A stretch of 64,000 nucleotides of DNA from Populus alba (Eukaryota; Streptophyta; Magnoliopsida; Malpighiales; Salicaceae), in contig NC_133284.1 of assembly GCF_005239225.2 (NCBI RefSeq), positions 48,206,697-48,270,696 of the forward strand. Reading direction: 5' to 3'. Below, piece by piece: positions 21,213 through 33,500 of this stretch. A program made the translations under genes and the position numbers. Every line of letters begins with the position of its first letter. The stretch's first letter is position 1. The notes under the pieces are model-generated. The model was not told where the DNA came from, ran no database searches, and was given only the letters and a program-made list of their open reading frames with translations.

Positions 21213-24200
21213 TTGTTTGTAAATTTCGCAACGTCTATTCCCAGAAATTTTACTGGAGGCGGTATTAGGTGTCCATGCAGGAAGTGTCAAAATAAAAAGT
21301 ATCTGCATCCAGATGTTGTAATGATGCATCTTCTACACAAAGGGTTTGTGAAGGATTACGAGTGTTGGTATGCATATGGAGAGGTATTTGTTAGTAATAG
21401 GAGAATGAGAGAAACGGTGATTGGGTCAACTTCTAGTGCTAGCAACGTGCATGAAGCGGCAAATGACAACACTAATCCTTACAGAAACATGGTTATGGAT
21501 GCAATGAGAATGAATCAAGGTAATGTCAGTCAATGTCCAATCGTAGAAGAAGAACCTAATGCAGAGGCAACTAGGTTTTTTGATTTGTTGAAAGATTCTG
21601 ACGAACCATTATGGGATGGCTGCACAAACCACAGTAAATTATCGGTCGTGGCACAGGTGTTCACCATCAAGTCAGATCACGGGCTAAGTGAGGCCGGGTA
21701 TGATAAAATTATTGATTGGGCAAGAAGCATTTTACCTGAAGGGAACAGGCTCAAAGAGAACTTTTATACTGCGAAGTCCATGATGAAACCCCTCGGTTTA
21801 GGATACCAGAAAATTGACATGTGCCCTAACTTCTACATGTTATACTACCTTGAAAATGCTAAGATGATCGATTGCATGACATGCGGGCATTCTCGTTACA
21901 AACCCAGAACTGGCAAGGGAAAGACTCTAGTGGCGTATAAAAAACATAGATATTTCCCGATCACACCTAGACTGCAGAGGTTATTCATGTCACGAAGGAC
22001 TGTTGAGCACATGACATGGCACCAAACATATGATGCGGTTGATGGTGTGATGGTGCATCCTTCTGACGGCGAAGCATGGAAACGCTTTAACAATGTGCAT
22101 CTTGACTTTTCAGCTGAATCAAGGAATGTCCGTCTTGGGTTGTGTACAGACGGATTCAACCCATTTGGGTCATTTGCTCCTCCCTATTCTGTTGGACGGT
22201 CATACTCACAGTTTATAACTTGCCACCGGGAATGTGTATGAGGTCGGAGTTCATGTTTTTATCTACTATCATACCCGGTCCAAGTAGTCCGGGGCGGAAT
22301 ATAAATGTTTGTCTTTGACCATTGATTGATGAGCTGGTGCAGTTGTGGTCCTCCGGAGCTCTGACTTATGATATATCGAGGAAACAAAATTTCCTTATGA
22401 GGGCGGCTTTGATGTGGACTATCAATGATTTTCCAGCTTATGGAATACTTTCTAGTTGGAGCACACATGGGAAACTCGCATGTCCATACTGCATGGAAAA
22501 CAACAAGGCATTCACGCTAGCAAACGAAGGTAAAGCTTCTTTTTTTGACTGTCACCATCGCTTCTTGCCACTTAATCATAGGTTCAGAAAGAACAAAAAA
22601 GATTTCTTTATTGGTAGAGTTGAAAAAGATGTTGCATCCCCGTGTCTTTCTAGTGAAGAATTGCATCATGTTGTATTAGAGTATGGTGACATTGTGTTTG
22701 GCCTTCAATCAGGTAAAAAAAAGTTTCCTGGTTTTGGTTTGACCTATAATTGGGTAAAGCGAAGTATCTTTTGGGAGCTTCCTTATTGGAAGACCAATCT
22801 TCTCCGCCATAACCTTGACGTCATGCACATCGAAAAGAACATGTTTGAGAATATTTTCAACACCGTCATGGATGTGAAGGGAAAGATAAAGGACAACATC
22901 AAGTCTAGATTGGATATAGCTTTATAATGTAATCGTAAAAATATGGAGTTGGTTTATGAGGAGTCACGGGTCGCAAAACCAAGGGCAAGCTTCGTGTTAG
23001 AGAAAAATGCACAACTGCTAGTCTACAAATGGTTTAAGAGTCTGCGTTTTTCGGATAGACATGCATCGAACATATCAAGGCTTGTTAACATAGAGGACTG
23101 CAGATTGTATGGAATGAAGAGTCATAACTGCCACGTGTTTATGCAAACACTCATCCCATTAGCTTTTTGTGATTTGTTGCCAAAGGGAATATGGGATGCA
23201 CTGACGGAGATCAGTCATTTCTTCAGAGATATATGCTCCAACAAGTTGAATGTTAAGCACATTGAGAGGCTTCAAACGAATATCATCGAGACACTATGCA
23301 AACTTGAGATGATATTCCCTCCATTTTTTGACTCAATGGAGCATCTCCCTATACATCTACCGTTCGAGGCAAAAGCTGGAGGACCGGTCCAGTATAGATG
23401 GATATACCCATTCGAATGGTGAGATATTACAGTTGCAATGGAATTCATATCTAAAAGTTTTTTCTATGTTTTTCTTAATTGGAAATACTTGAATTGTAAT
23501 TCAATGCAGATACTTGTTTAATCTCAAGAAAAAGGTTAAGAACAAGGCGCATGTTGAGGCTTCGATATGTGAGGCCTATATTGTTGAAGAGATATCAACA
23601 TTTATCTCGTACTATTTCGAACCTCATCTGAGAACAAGAATCAATCGCGTTCCACGGCATGACGATGGCGGTGAAGTGCCTTCCAGTGGGAACTTGTCAA
23701 TATTCTCCAATATTGGACGACCCACACCTAAAAATGGCGTAAGAGGAAGATATTTGTCGGAAATAGAATTCAAATAAGCACACAATTATGTTCTATTTAA
23801 CTGTGATGAGCTGAGACAATTTATTCAGTAAGTCTATATATGTGTAATACTAATTAAACTTTGTCAGTAATATACGGTTAATTATATATTGTGAAATCAT
23901 ACACTTATTATCACTTGCAGGCAACATCGACAATATTTGCTCTCCAATAACTCGCAGTTGACCGACTCCCAGATCTTTCAATTACAAGATAAACAATTTG
24001 CCACATGGTTCAGAACACATGTAAGCACTATCACAAACTCATTCTAACTTGCAAAATTAATGTACGTATGCATGCCATTACGAGATTCTTGTTCATTTAC
24101 CGTTTATTAATGTACATTACATGTATACAAGGTTTATCAAATGAGAAGAAGTGTGTCTAAGTCATTGTCTTCACTAAGCCTCGGGCCTGAAAGAAAAGTT

Positions 24201-24905
24201 AAGTGCTACAACAGGTATTTTGTCAATGGATATGTTTTCCATACTCAAGAATACGGGAAAGGAAGAAAGACATACAACTGCGGTGTTTGTGTTAAAGGAT
24301 CCACAAGTAGTGAGTTAGAAGTTGACTACTATGGTAGATTAGAAGAGGTTATCGAACTCCAATATCATAGCGAGCAGAATATAGTGTTTTTATTCAAATG
24401 CTATTGGTATGACATGACGAATAGAGGAATCAGAGTTGATACGCACCATGGTCTGGTCGAAATCAACTCAAAAGGTAGACTCCGCAACATAAACGATGTC
24501 TTTGTTTTCGCAAAGCAATGTCAACAAGTTTATTACACATATACCCCTTCATTTAAAAAGGATCGATCAAGAGTTGATTGGTTGTCCGTTTTAAAAACGA
24601 AACCACAAGGTCGTGTTGAGGTTGTTTAGGATGAGAACGAAGAAACAAGTGTGCGGGATGAAGTCTTTCAAGTTAGTAAGTTGGTTGAACCATATCGAGT
24701 TGCTCCTTCGATTGAATTGGAAGAAAATTCAAATTTTCGTGTTTCCGATGATAGTCTTGTTGATGTTGACGTAGAGGAGTTGAACGTTGTTTTGAGCTCT
24801 AGCGAACAAGCAAATGTCGATGAAGAAGATGATATCCATATTGAAGATTGCGATGAAGGTGATGACTATTCAATTGATGACGAAGAAGAAGATAATTCTG
24901 AGTAA
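21213..24905 (+). pseudogene. TNP2-type CACTA transposase, disabled
   Basis: Order of parts: truncated N-terminal transposase-associated domain with a CPCRKC motif (21213-21400); transposase core (PF02992-like, about 22060-22620); DUF4218-like region with MKSHNCHVFMQ (23090-23420); later exons at 23511-23828, 23922-24019 and 24132-24905, with a DUF4216-like region (FLFKCYWYD, KQCQQVYYTY) and a very acidic tail. Breaks compared with the family and with copy 1: a 1-base loss at 22190/22191; stops at 22316, 22925, in the 23775 region and at 24628; and a splice junction (23419 to 23511) that would form TGA. The helix that normally precedes the cysteine motif is missing and replaced by intron-like sequence. 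The intact protein would bind element ends and catalyse cut-and-paste movement. Confidence 0.9.
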
Positions 24906-26836
24906 CTATCAAAACAAAGCCCTATGTAAAACCCTTTTCTTCATGTAATTTACATTATGGATGATGTATTTTGTAAAAAAAAATATTTACTGTTTAAGCA
25001 ATGTTGTTATTGTTTTATGCGATGGACAGTTTATCAGTTAAGTTTTTGCAGGAAGGTAAATAGGCAATACAAATACAACCTTTCTTGCAAAATGCAAACT
25101 TACCGACGTCCATACCGACGGATAAACATTTGTCGGCATCTCACAGAGAGTTCGAAATTAATTACGCGAAATGCCACAATCACCAACGCCATCACCAATG
25201 GATTATATTCCGTCGGCATCTCACAGAGAGTTCAAAAATAATTACAACAAAATGCCACATTCACCGATAGCAGAGATCCGTCGGTATCTCATAGAGAGTT
25301 CAAAAATAATTACAACAAAATACCACAATCATCGATAGCAACACCGACGAACCTAAATCCGTCGATATCTCACAGAGAGTTCAAAAATAATTACAACAAT
25401 ATACCACAATCACCGACGAACACACCAACGGAGTTGTCGACGTCAATACCGACGGAATATGTCAGTCGATAATTTGTCGATCTCAAATATTACCGATAGA
25501 AATACTGATGGAATGCACGAATTCCAAAGGGTGTGAATTGAATGCACCTCTGATCGTGTCAGATTACCGACGGAATCATCGACGGACCGCAAAAAATATG
25601 GAGGGTAATTAAAAATTTCGGTGCGAAAATAAAAAATTACCCACGGATTTTTGACCTGTTACCGACGGATTTAAAAAATTAATAATATTTTTTTAATATC
25701 CGTCAGTAAATTCGTCGGTAAATCTGCCATATAACCTATAACTTCCAGCGCCCGCTGCTTCGCCTCATTTTTTCTTCTTCTCCGTTTTTCTTCTCCTCTG
25801 CTGCCCTATAATTTTCAGTTTTTTGCTCTCAATCCTTCAAGGCTTTAACCTTGAATCTCTTGCAAGATTTGAATAAAGTATGTGGTTTTTTCTATTTTAT
25901 TTTATTTTAGTTGTAGTTGTTTTTATTTTTGTTATTTTGTTGTTTTGGTGTATTTTTTGTAATGTAGATAAAGTTTTGAATTGGACATATTATTAAGGTA
26001 TGTATATTTCGTTCCTTTTGTTGATGTAGGGTTTTTTTTTTTGAATTTTTTGAATATTTTTTATTGTTGTGTTGTTATAATTGGTATTAGTTAATTTATT
26101 GGATATTTTTGTTAAAGTTGAATTTAACTTAGAATTAGTAATTGACTATGTTAGAATAATTAGTAATTTTACTCCATTATTACATGATTTGTATTTAATT
26201 ATTTCCATTGATTTTAATTGTTAGTCTATATTTTTTTTTAATTTATTGAATATAATTTATTGTTGTATTGCCATATATACTTATTGATTAATTTGTTGAA
26301 TTAATATTGTTAATGTTGAATTTACCTTAGAATTAGTAATTGCATTTATTGGAATAATTAGTAATTGCATATGTTTTTAATTGTTAGTTTATATATTTTT
26401 TAAATTTATTGAATATATTTTATTGTTGTATTGCCATAATGAATATTTAATAATTTGTTGAATTAATATTGTTAATGTTGAATTTATCTTAGATTTAGTA
26501 ATTGAATATGTTGGAAGAATTATTAATTTTACTCTAACTTGATGATTTGTGTTTAATTGTTTCTATTTATTTTGAATTTATAGTTTTGTCGTATTGACAT
26601 AATTATTGAATAATTTGTTGAATTGTAATTGTTAATGTAGAATTTACCTTAGGATTAGTAATTGAATATGTTGGAATAATTAGTATAGATTGGGTCAATT
26701 TGTTGTGGCTATTGTTAATATTTGCAGGTTTGTGGATTTGGGTAGTATCCAAGTATCGGGGAGGTGCTGCCGAATTTTTTTTAACATTTCAATTGAATTA
26801 TATAATTATTTATATAAAATTGGTTAGATACAGAGA
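24906..26836. other. Spacer between the two CACTA genes with internal terminal-like repeats
   Basis: From 25095 to 25735 there are many ACCGACGGA-type motifs like those at the element ends, including a tandem array. From 25745 to 25860 a pyrimidine-rich stretch (cttcttctccgtttttcttc) resembles the leader of the first gene near 20860. From 25870 to 26740 the sequence is AT-rich with three to four loose repeats of 'gaattaatattgttaatgttgaatttacctta'-like units, each about 150-180 bp apart. It likely holds the promoter and leader intron of the second gene. Confidence 0.7.
25117..25440. repeat. Tandem repeat, four units of about 68-81 bp
   Basis: The phrase tctcacagagagttc(a/g)aaa recurs at about 25139, 25219, 25287 and 25368, each followed by ataattacaacaa and then a CACTA-type motif. 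Spacings are 80, 68 and 81 bp. It sits between the two genes of the element. Confidence 0.85.
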
Positions 26837-28514
26837 ATGAAAACCAGAGCTGCACGTACGGTCGCATCTAGTTCGTCTAGCAGCGACAAAGACATTTCCT
26901 TAGGTGCCTCTTAAGAAGAGGCACCTACACCACTTGCGCCGTCAGTTGATGTTGCCTCTTCCAGCGATGTTTCACGTCGCAGAAGTGGCATGCCTTAGCA
27001 GCAGAATCGATGGACCCGCAAGTACGAGGCACAATGGAAGGACGATATTTCAATGTAAGTTTGTTAAGGTTTTAATTTAAAAAAAAAACAAATTTAAAAC
27101 AAATTTATGAAGTCACTATTTAATTAGTTTAATTCTTTTCAGGTTCACAAATATTGAGGCCGCCCGAGTAATATCATCGGCATTTAAAGCGTCGATGGAG
27201 ATTCTATTGTTTCAATGGAGTCAGATATCCAGGCATCCTGAATGGATGCCTCAAATCAATGCATGGTTTTCCAGATTTAAGGTTCATGTTAATATATAAT
27301 TTTCAGCTTATTTCTAATAAATTCTTTATATAATTGTAAATAAATTATTAACATTTTTAAAAATTATTTTTTATACACAGAATCGATTCTGCTAGAACAA
27401 TGAACATAACAATGTTGTGAGGAGGGTGTGGGAAAATCATGCGGCAACTAGGTAACATCGAAAACAATACAACTTTTTTTTACAAAAAAATTTATGTTTC
27501 GAAATGTAATTTTTGATTGCGTTAAGTAGGTTGCGTGATTTTTGATACAAAGCCTAAAAAAAGGCAAAACAAAACTGCGAGGGATAGGGGGTTTCAAGGC
27601 TGAAACGATGTTGCGGGTTGGAGGGATTTCAAACCGATATACATCCCAAAGGATATATGGCCGCACTATCTTGAGCACGTGACGTTTGAGCGGTTCACAC
27701 GACGCTCACAGTCCGGTGCTGGCAACCGGAATCGGCCAATTCATGGCTCGATGACAATGCAAACCGGCGGCTCCGTTCTGTTTGCTGCACATGCGAAACG
27801 GATGGTAAGATTAATTTAAATGAAATATATCGTTCAATTAATTTGTTGTTAATAAATTTTTTTCATTATAGGCTACGTCTCTTGGACGTGAGCCGAGCCC
27901 TATGGAGCTGTTTGTGGAGACGCGCGTGTGGAGTCAAGACCACCAAAAGGGGGTGCAACAGTTCGTTGACAGTCGCGCTCAACATTTTATGGTATGTTTA
28001 TTCAATCATTTTATTTTGTAAGTTATTATTATGTTTATTGAATTGAATATGATGATTACTTTTTTTATTTTTAGAAGACCTATAATAATCGGTTGAGGGA
28101 GACATACGGGGACGATCCTTCGACCCATCTGGAATTCGATCCGAATTTGTGGATGGAAGCTAGATCGTCAGGTGGACCCAATAAGAATCGGGTTTACGGG
28201 CTCTTCAACACTAGGGCCGACAACTTGCGGACGACCCGTACTGCTTCAACCATCGGGAGCTCCCAATCAGTATCAAGCTCCCAATCTAAGGAGTTCGTGG
28301 CCTTCAGCAAAGGTGCGACCACCTATCAGAGGCGTACACACAACTCAAAGAACAATACACAGTAGAATCTGCACAACAAAAAGCGGCCTATGAAGAGCTT
28401 CGTCAAATGGTCATAAACATGTCACAAGGTGGAGCATGTGCACCCAATCCAAGTTGGCCGTATAACAGCCAGCCTCCTCCTCCTCCTAATCCTCTTCATC
28501 CTCCTTTATATTAA
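26837..28514 (+). pseudogene. Second gene of CACTA copy 2, plant transposase Ptta/En/Spm type, disabled
   Basis: The start at 26837 opens a basic, serine-rich N-terminus. Exon 1 ends at 27054 (donor gtaagt); exon 2 is 27143-27281, with FTNIEAARVISSAFKASMEI and LLFQWSQISRHPEW; further exons cover about 27380-27450, 27530-27804, 27872-27990 and 28075-28514. The family core includes RRVWENHA and PSPMELFVETRVW. Stops TAA at 26912 and TAG at 26996 break exon 1, and a frame change occurs near 28310 before a coiled-coil-like, Gln/Pro-rich tail ending PPPPPNPLHPP. The family (PF03004-like) is tied to En/Spm elements and may bind DNA; function here is inferred. Confidence 0.8.
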
Positions 28515-28714
28515 TTTTTGATAAACATTATTTACATTTAAAATTTCATTTAATGTTTTTTTGAAACATTTCATTTTGTAATGAATATTATTTATCTTTC
28601 ATTTTTTGTTTTTGATGCTTAATATAAATTTTATTTGCATAACTGGTTTTTATTACCATTAATTTATATCATTTTATATTATGTATTCTAAATAATTATA
28701 AAAAAAATACAAAG

Positions 28715-29195
28715 GGATTTACCGACGGAATAAATCCGTCGGCATTAGACAGTAGTCGCGACCATCACCGACAAATTTCCAGATGGATAAATTCGGTCGG
28801 TGTTTTCATGACTCACCAACAGATTTACCGACGGCATTAATCCGTCGGTATTTTAACTTACCGACGAATTTACAGAAGGTATATTCTATCGATATTTCAT
28901 CAATTCACCGACTAAGTTACCGATGGAAATTAACCGTCGGTGAATTGTGATATCACCGACGGAATAACAATCCGTCGGTATTATTGAAGCGGGAAATTTT
29001 TTTTTTTTGCGTGCAAATTCCGTCTGTAAAACCGTCGGTAAATGATTTTTTTGTTTTGCCGACCGATATAGTGATGAAATGGGGAATCACCGACAAAAGG
29101 TAAGCCGACGGACTTATAATTTAGTCGGTAAATATTTTACCAACGTACTATCAATCACAGACCGACAGAATATTTCCATCGGTAAAACTGTAAAT
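28715..29195. repeat. Right subterminal repeat array of CACTA copy 2
   Basis: Repeated ACCGACGGA and TCCGTCGG(T/C) motifs in both orientations, several as short palindromic pairs around aataaatccgtcgg. They end next to the right terminal repeat at 29194-29205. Confidence 0.85.
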
Positions 29196-29208
29196 TCTTG
29201 TTGTGGTT

Positions 29209-30505
29209 ACACGACATCCTTAAACTACTTTATTTCACCAAAAATTTTCATATTAGCTTGTTAAATCACAGATTTCCCAATATATCCTATACATAATCTT
29301 CTATTCAAAAGTTTGATATAAAATTATTTTGCTTGTAATTAATAGTAAATTGATTGACCTATCTTTTACGAGGTCAAATGCAGGTGATCTACGAGATTTT
29401 TTTAGCCTGTCGGGCTAGATCCTAGTGTATAGCCTGTCGGGCTAGATCCTAGAAGGACTTGCGAGTTGTGAGTGAAAACATATAACCACCAAACCCCAGG
29501 TACGTGACACCCTTGTGTTGGAGTTAGGCCAAAATGGTGGGGAAATTGTGCTCTTCTGTGCAAGGAAGAAATCAAACCATATGTGAATCAGAAGACAGAT
29601 GCACAACTTGTGGACAAAATTCACAAGTAGTAGTCATCTTTAATTGAATGACGTCTCACTTTTGAAGCTGTCTTCAAGATAAGGAACTGTACTTGACTAT
29701 GGGGATAAACGCAGTTGTCTGTTGGTGTCTTCCAAAGTATTCATTTCCTGGAAAATCATTTGCGGGATTAGTTTATACAAAATCATAGTAAGAGGTTTGA
29801 TGCATGATAAATTGCAGGTTTGTATCCTTTTATAAATCTCTGGTTGCCTTGCTTTTCTTTGAAGGTGCTTGGTAAATTGCCTCTACTTAAAAAAATTAAA
29901 AATAAATCACTTTCCCTCATTTCTTAACCTTGGAAATTACTAATCTCTAATGTTTAAACAATAAAATCAATTTGTTTCAAAATTAATTTAATGGAATGAA
30001 CTCAACCCAAGTATTTGGTGCGTTCAGATTTTACAAATAGATTTGTTTTATAATTAATGCCACCAACGTGCCAAATATCATAGATAAAATCTCATTATTC
30101 TCAAATCATTAGTCATTTAAGTATCTTGTTACCCCAAGCTTGAGCTTGATTGGTGTTTTGGAAATATTTAAGAGAGCTTACAAGGTTAAGAATCCCATGT
30201 TTTTTTTACCAAAGTCTGACATGTTTTAGCATGGCTAACTCAAAGAGCAAAGGGCTAGCTAGTCCAAAGCTTAGGAAAACCCCACTTCCTCCTTCAAGTA
30301 AAAAAAGAAAGAAGACTTGCTGCGCCATGTTGACATGTTCTATAATTTTAAACAAAAGAAAGCAAAAACATTATATCGATACAATTTAGAAACTGAAATT
30401 ACCAATTAAGTTGCAGTTCAAATAATCGAAACAGTACGAAGAGGGAACTTTTATTTAACTAGTTATTCTATCTTGAAATTTTCCAGCACACACAGGGCCA
30501 CATGT
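29209..30505. other. Intergenic region between CACTA copy 2 and GA2ox
   Basis: No gene seen. It includes a short tandem duplication at 29403-29452 and presumably the GA2ox 3' UTR from 30505 downward. An open frame at 30150-30389 is lysine-rich, without a domain, and is not supported. Confidence 0.6.
29403..29452. repeat. Tandem duplication of 23 bp, period 27
   Basis: The unit tagcctgtcgggctag followed by atcctag is identical at 29403-29425 and 29430-29452. The inner part agcctgtcgggct is itself nearly palindromic. Confidence 0.9.
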
Positions 30506-33500
30506 TCACAGAAGAAACCTTGAGACCCCAACTTTATCACCAGTAGCTTTAAGATCACTTTGAATCTGCATCATAAACTCTCTGAATGTGAACTCCTTAT
30601 ACTTTGATGGCTTGATGCTACTCTCTATCACAGTCTCATAAGTGGGGCAATAGAAAAATGCCAAAGAAAACCTTTCAACTTGTTGGGGGGCAAGCACCCG
30701 ATGCTTGATGCTTTTGTAAACATCATTGCTCAATGCCTGAATTTTAATAAACACAAACATGAATTGAAAGGGAATACGAGTGGGGTATAAAGGAAAAATT
30801 AATTACTTTAATACCTAAGGCTAACTATAGTATATTTTCTTGATATATAGGATAGTAGTGTGATTATGTGCAAGTCTGCTCCCTTCTTTTTGATTTACTA
30901 GGTTTAAATTTTAAAATTATAGTCAGCAAGATCATGCACCCTTGATTTTTATCTTTTATTTCACTTGGAAATTATTGATTTCGCCTTCAAATTAATCTCA
31001 AGCTTATTTATAGTCAGAAGCTTATAAACAGCTAGCTCGTAAGTGCAAGTTTATACAGAACATACCTGGAATAAGTCACCAATATTAATCACTAGAGCTT
31101 CTGGATTCGGTTTAACGTTAATCCATCTTCCATTTTTCAATAGTTGCAATCCTCCAATCTGATCTTGATTTATTACTGTGAGGAAACTACTATCGGTATG
31201 AGGCATCAAGCCAAAGACCTCAGAAGAGAATGGACATGGAGGATATCTATTCATTCGAAGATAACTAGTTTCTTCTGGACAATTCTCTTCAAAGAAGGTG
31301 GATGAAACTCCCAGATTCTCAGCCAGAATTTCTGCCACGCCTTTAGCTAATGCGTTAGCTGTTGTTGTGAAAGCTCCAATGCTTGCACTGGAAAGATGGA
31401 GTGGTGTTAAAAAGATTAGATCCGAGTTCATAATACATATGTATAACCAGTTACATATGTGCATAATCAAGTTAAAGGACGATATACACTAGGAGGCTCT
31501 CCCCTCCATATCAATACACTTAAGTTTGCCTTGAAATGGAGAAATGGAAATTGGAACACCTTTTGGTCATAAATTATTGGGCTGTGTTTGCAACAAGAAT
31601 GTGTAATGGTGATTTCTGTCTCAAAAACCGCAGTCTAGCCAGAGAAGAGAGGTAAAAATTCTATATCTCGAGTGCTTTATTTACAAAATATTATTTTCCA
31701 ATATTTAAATGGGACTCGTAATAACTAATGAGGAACCTCTAACAGATTCGATCATATGAGTTTGCTAGCAAAAATTAACATAATTTTTCATTTGATAATT
31801 AGATAGAGCTTGCACATTCTTGTAGAATAGTTCTATAATAGGTCAATTTATTTTCATATCCAAATTAGATCTAAAAATTAAAAAAAATTTATTTTCTTTA
31901 TTATTTTCAAATTCCTTTTTTAGTTAAAATTCAAAGTTTTATTTAGTTTAGATTTTATTAACTACAATAGTTTTAACTCCTACTTAAATAATGTTGTGTG
32001 TTATTTTTCATAAGATTAAGAAATTAAGAGTTATTGATGTTCATGATTTATCAAGCCAGAGTTATTTTTTTATAATTTAGAACTGTAATTTTAGAGTTGG
32101 GAAAAACTCTAGGTTCTTTTTTTCTGTTATATACTATAAAAAAATATTTTTTAAAAATAAATTTCTAAGGATATAATTAAGGTTGTTAAGTCTATTGTAG
32201 TTGGCATTTTTTTTTTTAACTAGAATGATAAATTTTAGTTTTGGAGCATATTATATATTAAATTATTTGAGAGTTATCCTGAATGACTTGATGGGTCCAA
32301 AACAACTAGACTTAATTGAAAGAATAATAAATACAAGGATAGATCAAATAAATAAAACACCATGAAAACATAAAGGGATACAGAGAAAAGAAGACAAACA
32401 TATATAGAAGCTGCATTTAAGCTGAAAAATTAACACAGCAACAAATCAAAATTGAGGAAGGAAAATAACCCAGGCCAAGTAAAAAGCACAGCTTGTCCAC
32501 AATAGAAAACAGCAGGAGCATACAAGAAATGATTGAACAAATGGGGCAAGCAAATGTTTGGCAGTTAGGTGGTAAGGAAACATCGACTATGCATGGATAA
32601 AAACATAAGAGCTTGATATGACCTAGATTAGCTTTGGAAAGGAAATCTATGGTTATTTATGTCTCTATTTGTCTTAATTGTGTACAATCTAGCTCCAACA
32701 TATGAGACCCTTGTGGACAATCTCTTTTTGTAACCATCGAAGGCCTTGTAAGGATTGACACCAAGCTGCCGGGACCCCTGATTTTCTTATGTTAAACCAG
32801 TTCTTTCAGAACTATATAAGTACTTGATGCACATGATCATTATAGTAGGCAATTGGATAGTTCATTTTCACTTAATCACACTAGCTGAGGTAATTAGCAA
32901 ACTATTGGATGAACCTTGAATTTGTGAGTGCATTCAAAAAACCTCAAGATTGAAGAATTAATTGATTTTAATTAGGTCAGGCATCCTTAATTAACTGTAT
33001 GGTTTATTGTTCTCTTCCACACACACACAGAGACGCATGTATTTTGATAAGTCCAATAGAAAAAAAAACACCAATTTTGGAGACCAAATTGTAGGAAAGA
33101 GAGAAACATGAGTAAAGCTGCCATGGCAGCGAGTGTGAAAAAAGAGCAAACAACAAAACAGACTAACCGAAGAGGTGTAATCTTGGAACAAAACAGGAGG
33201 TTCATGACAGAGCTCAGGGGTGCAGAAGCAATGATTAATAAGAGCTCTATATATTTGTTTCTTTAATCTCATAAAGCAATATGCATGTACTTTACAAATC
33301 TCTAGCTACAACATTAACTTGTAGACACATGAGATTCATTTCATAAACTGAACTTCTTTAAATTGCATATGGGATTCATAGTTGAGAATTTGATATAAAA
33401 AGAAAAGTGTTCTAATGTCCTATCCCAGAAGCATTTGATCATTGTTTATTTCACAGAATGTTCATAATTAGTTTTTAATTAGCCTCCGTATATCATTTAG

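Larger units (their letters stand above)
20331..29208 (+). mobile_element. CACTA (En/Spm) transposon copy 2, 8872 bp plus GTT target duplications
   Basis: The left end is CACTACCAGAAA at 20334. The right end is ATTCTTGTTGTG ending at 29205, whose complement CACAACAAGAAT pairs with the left end at most positions. GTT stands on both sides (20331-20333 and 29206-29208), the 3-bp duplication expected of this superfamily. Subterminal arrays of ACCGACGGA and its complement lie inside each end. It carries two genes on the plus strand, a TNP2-type transposase and a second En/Spm-type gene, both disabled. It could perhaps still be moved by a related active copy. Confidence 0.93.

Noticed and set aside
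25117..25440. Regularly spaced repeats that might suggest a CRISPR array
   Set aside because: Units are adjacent and uneven (68-81 bp), carry transposon motifs, and this is a plant nuclear genome.
30150..30389. 79-codon lysine-rich frame downstream of GA2ox
   Set aside because: No domain and a composition expected from A-rich DNA.
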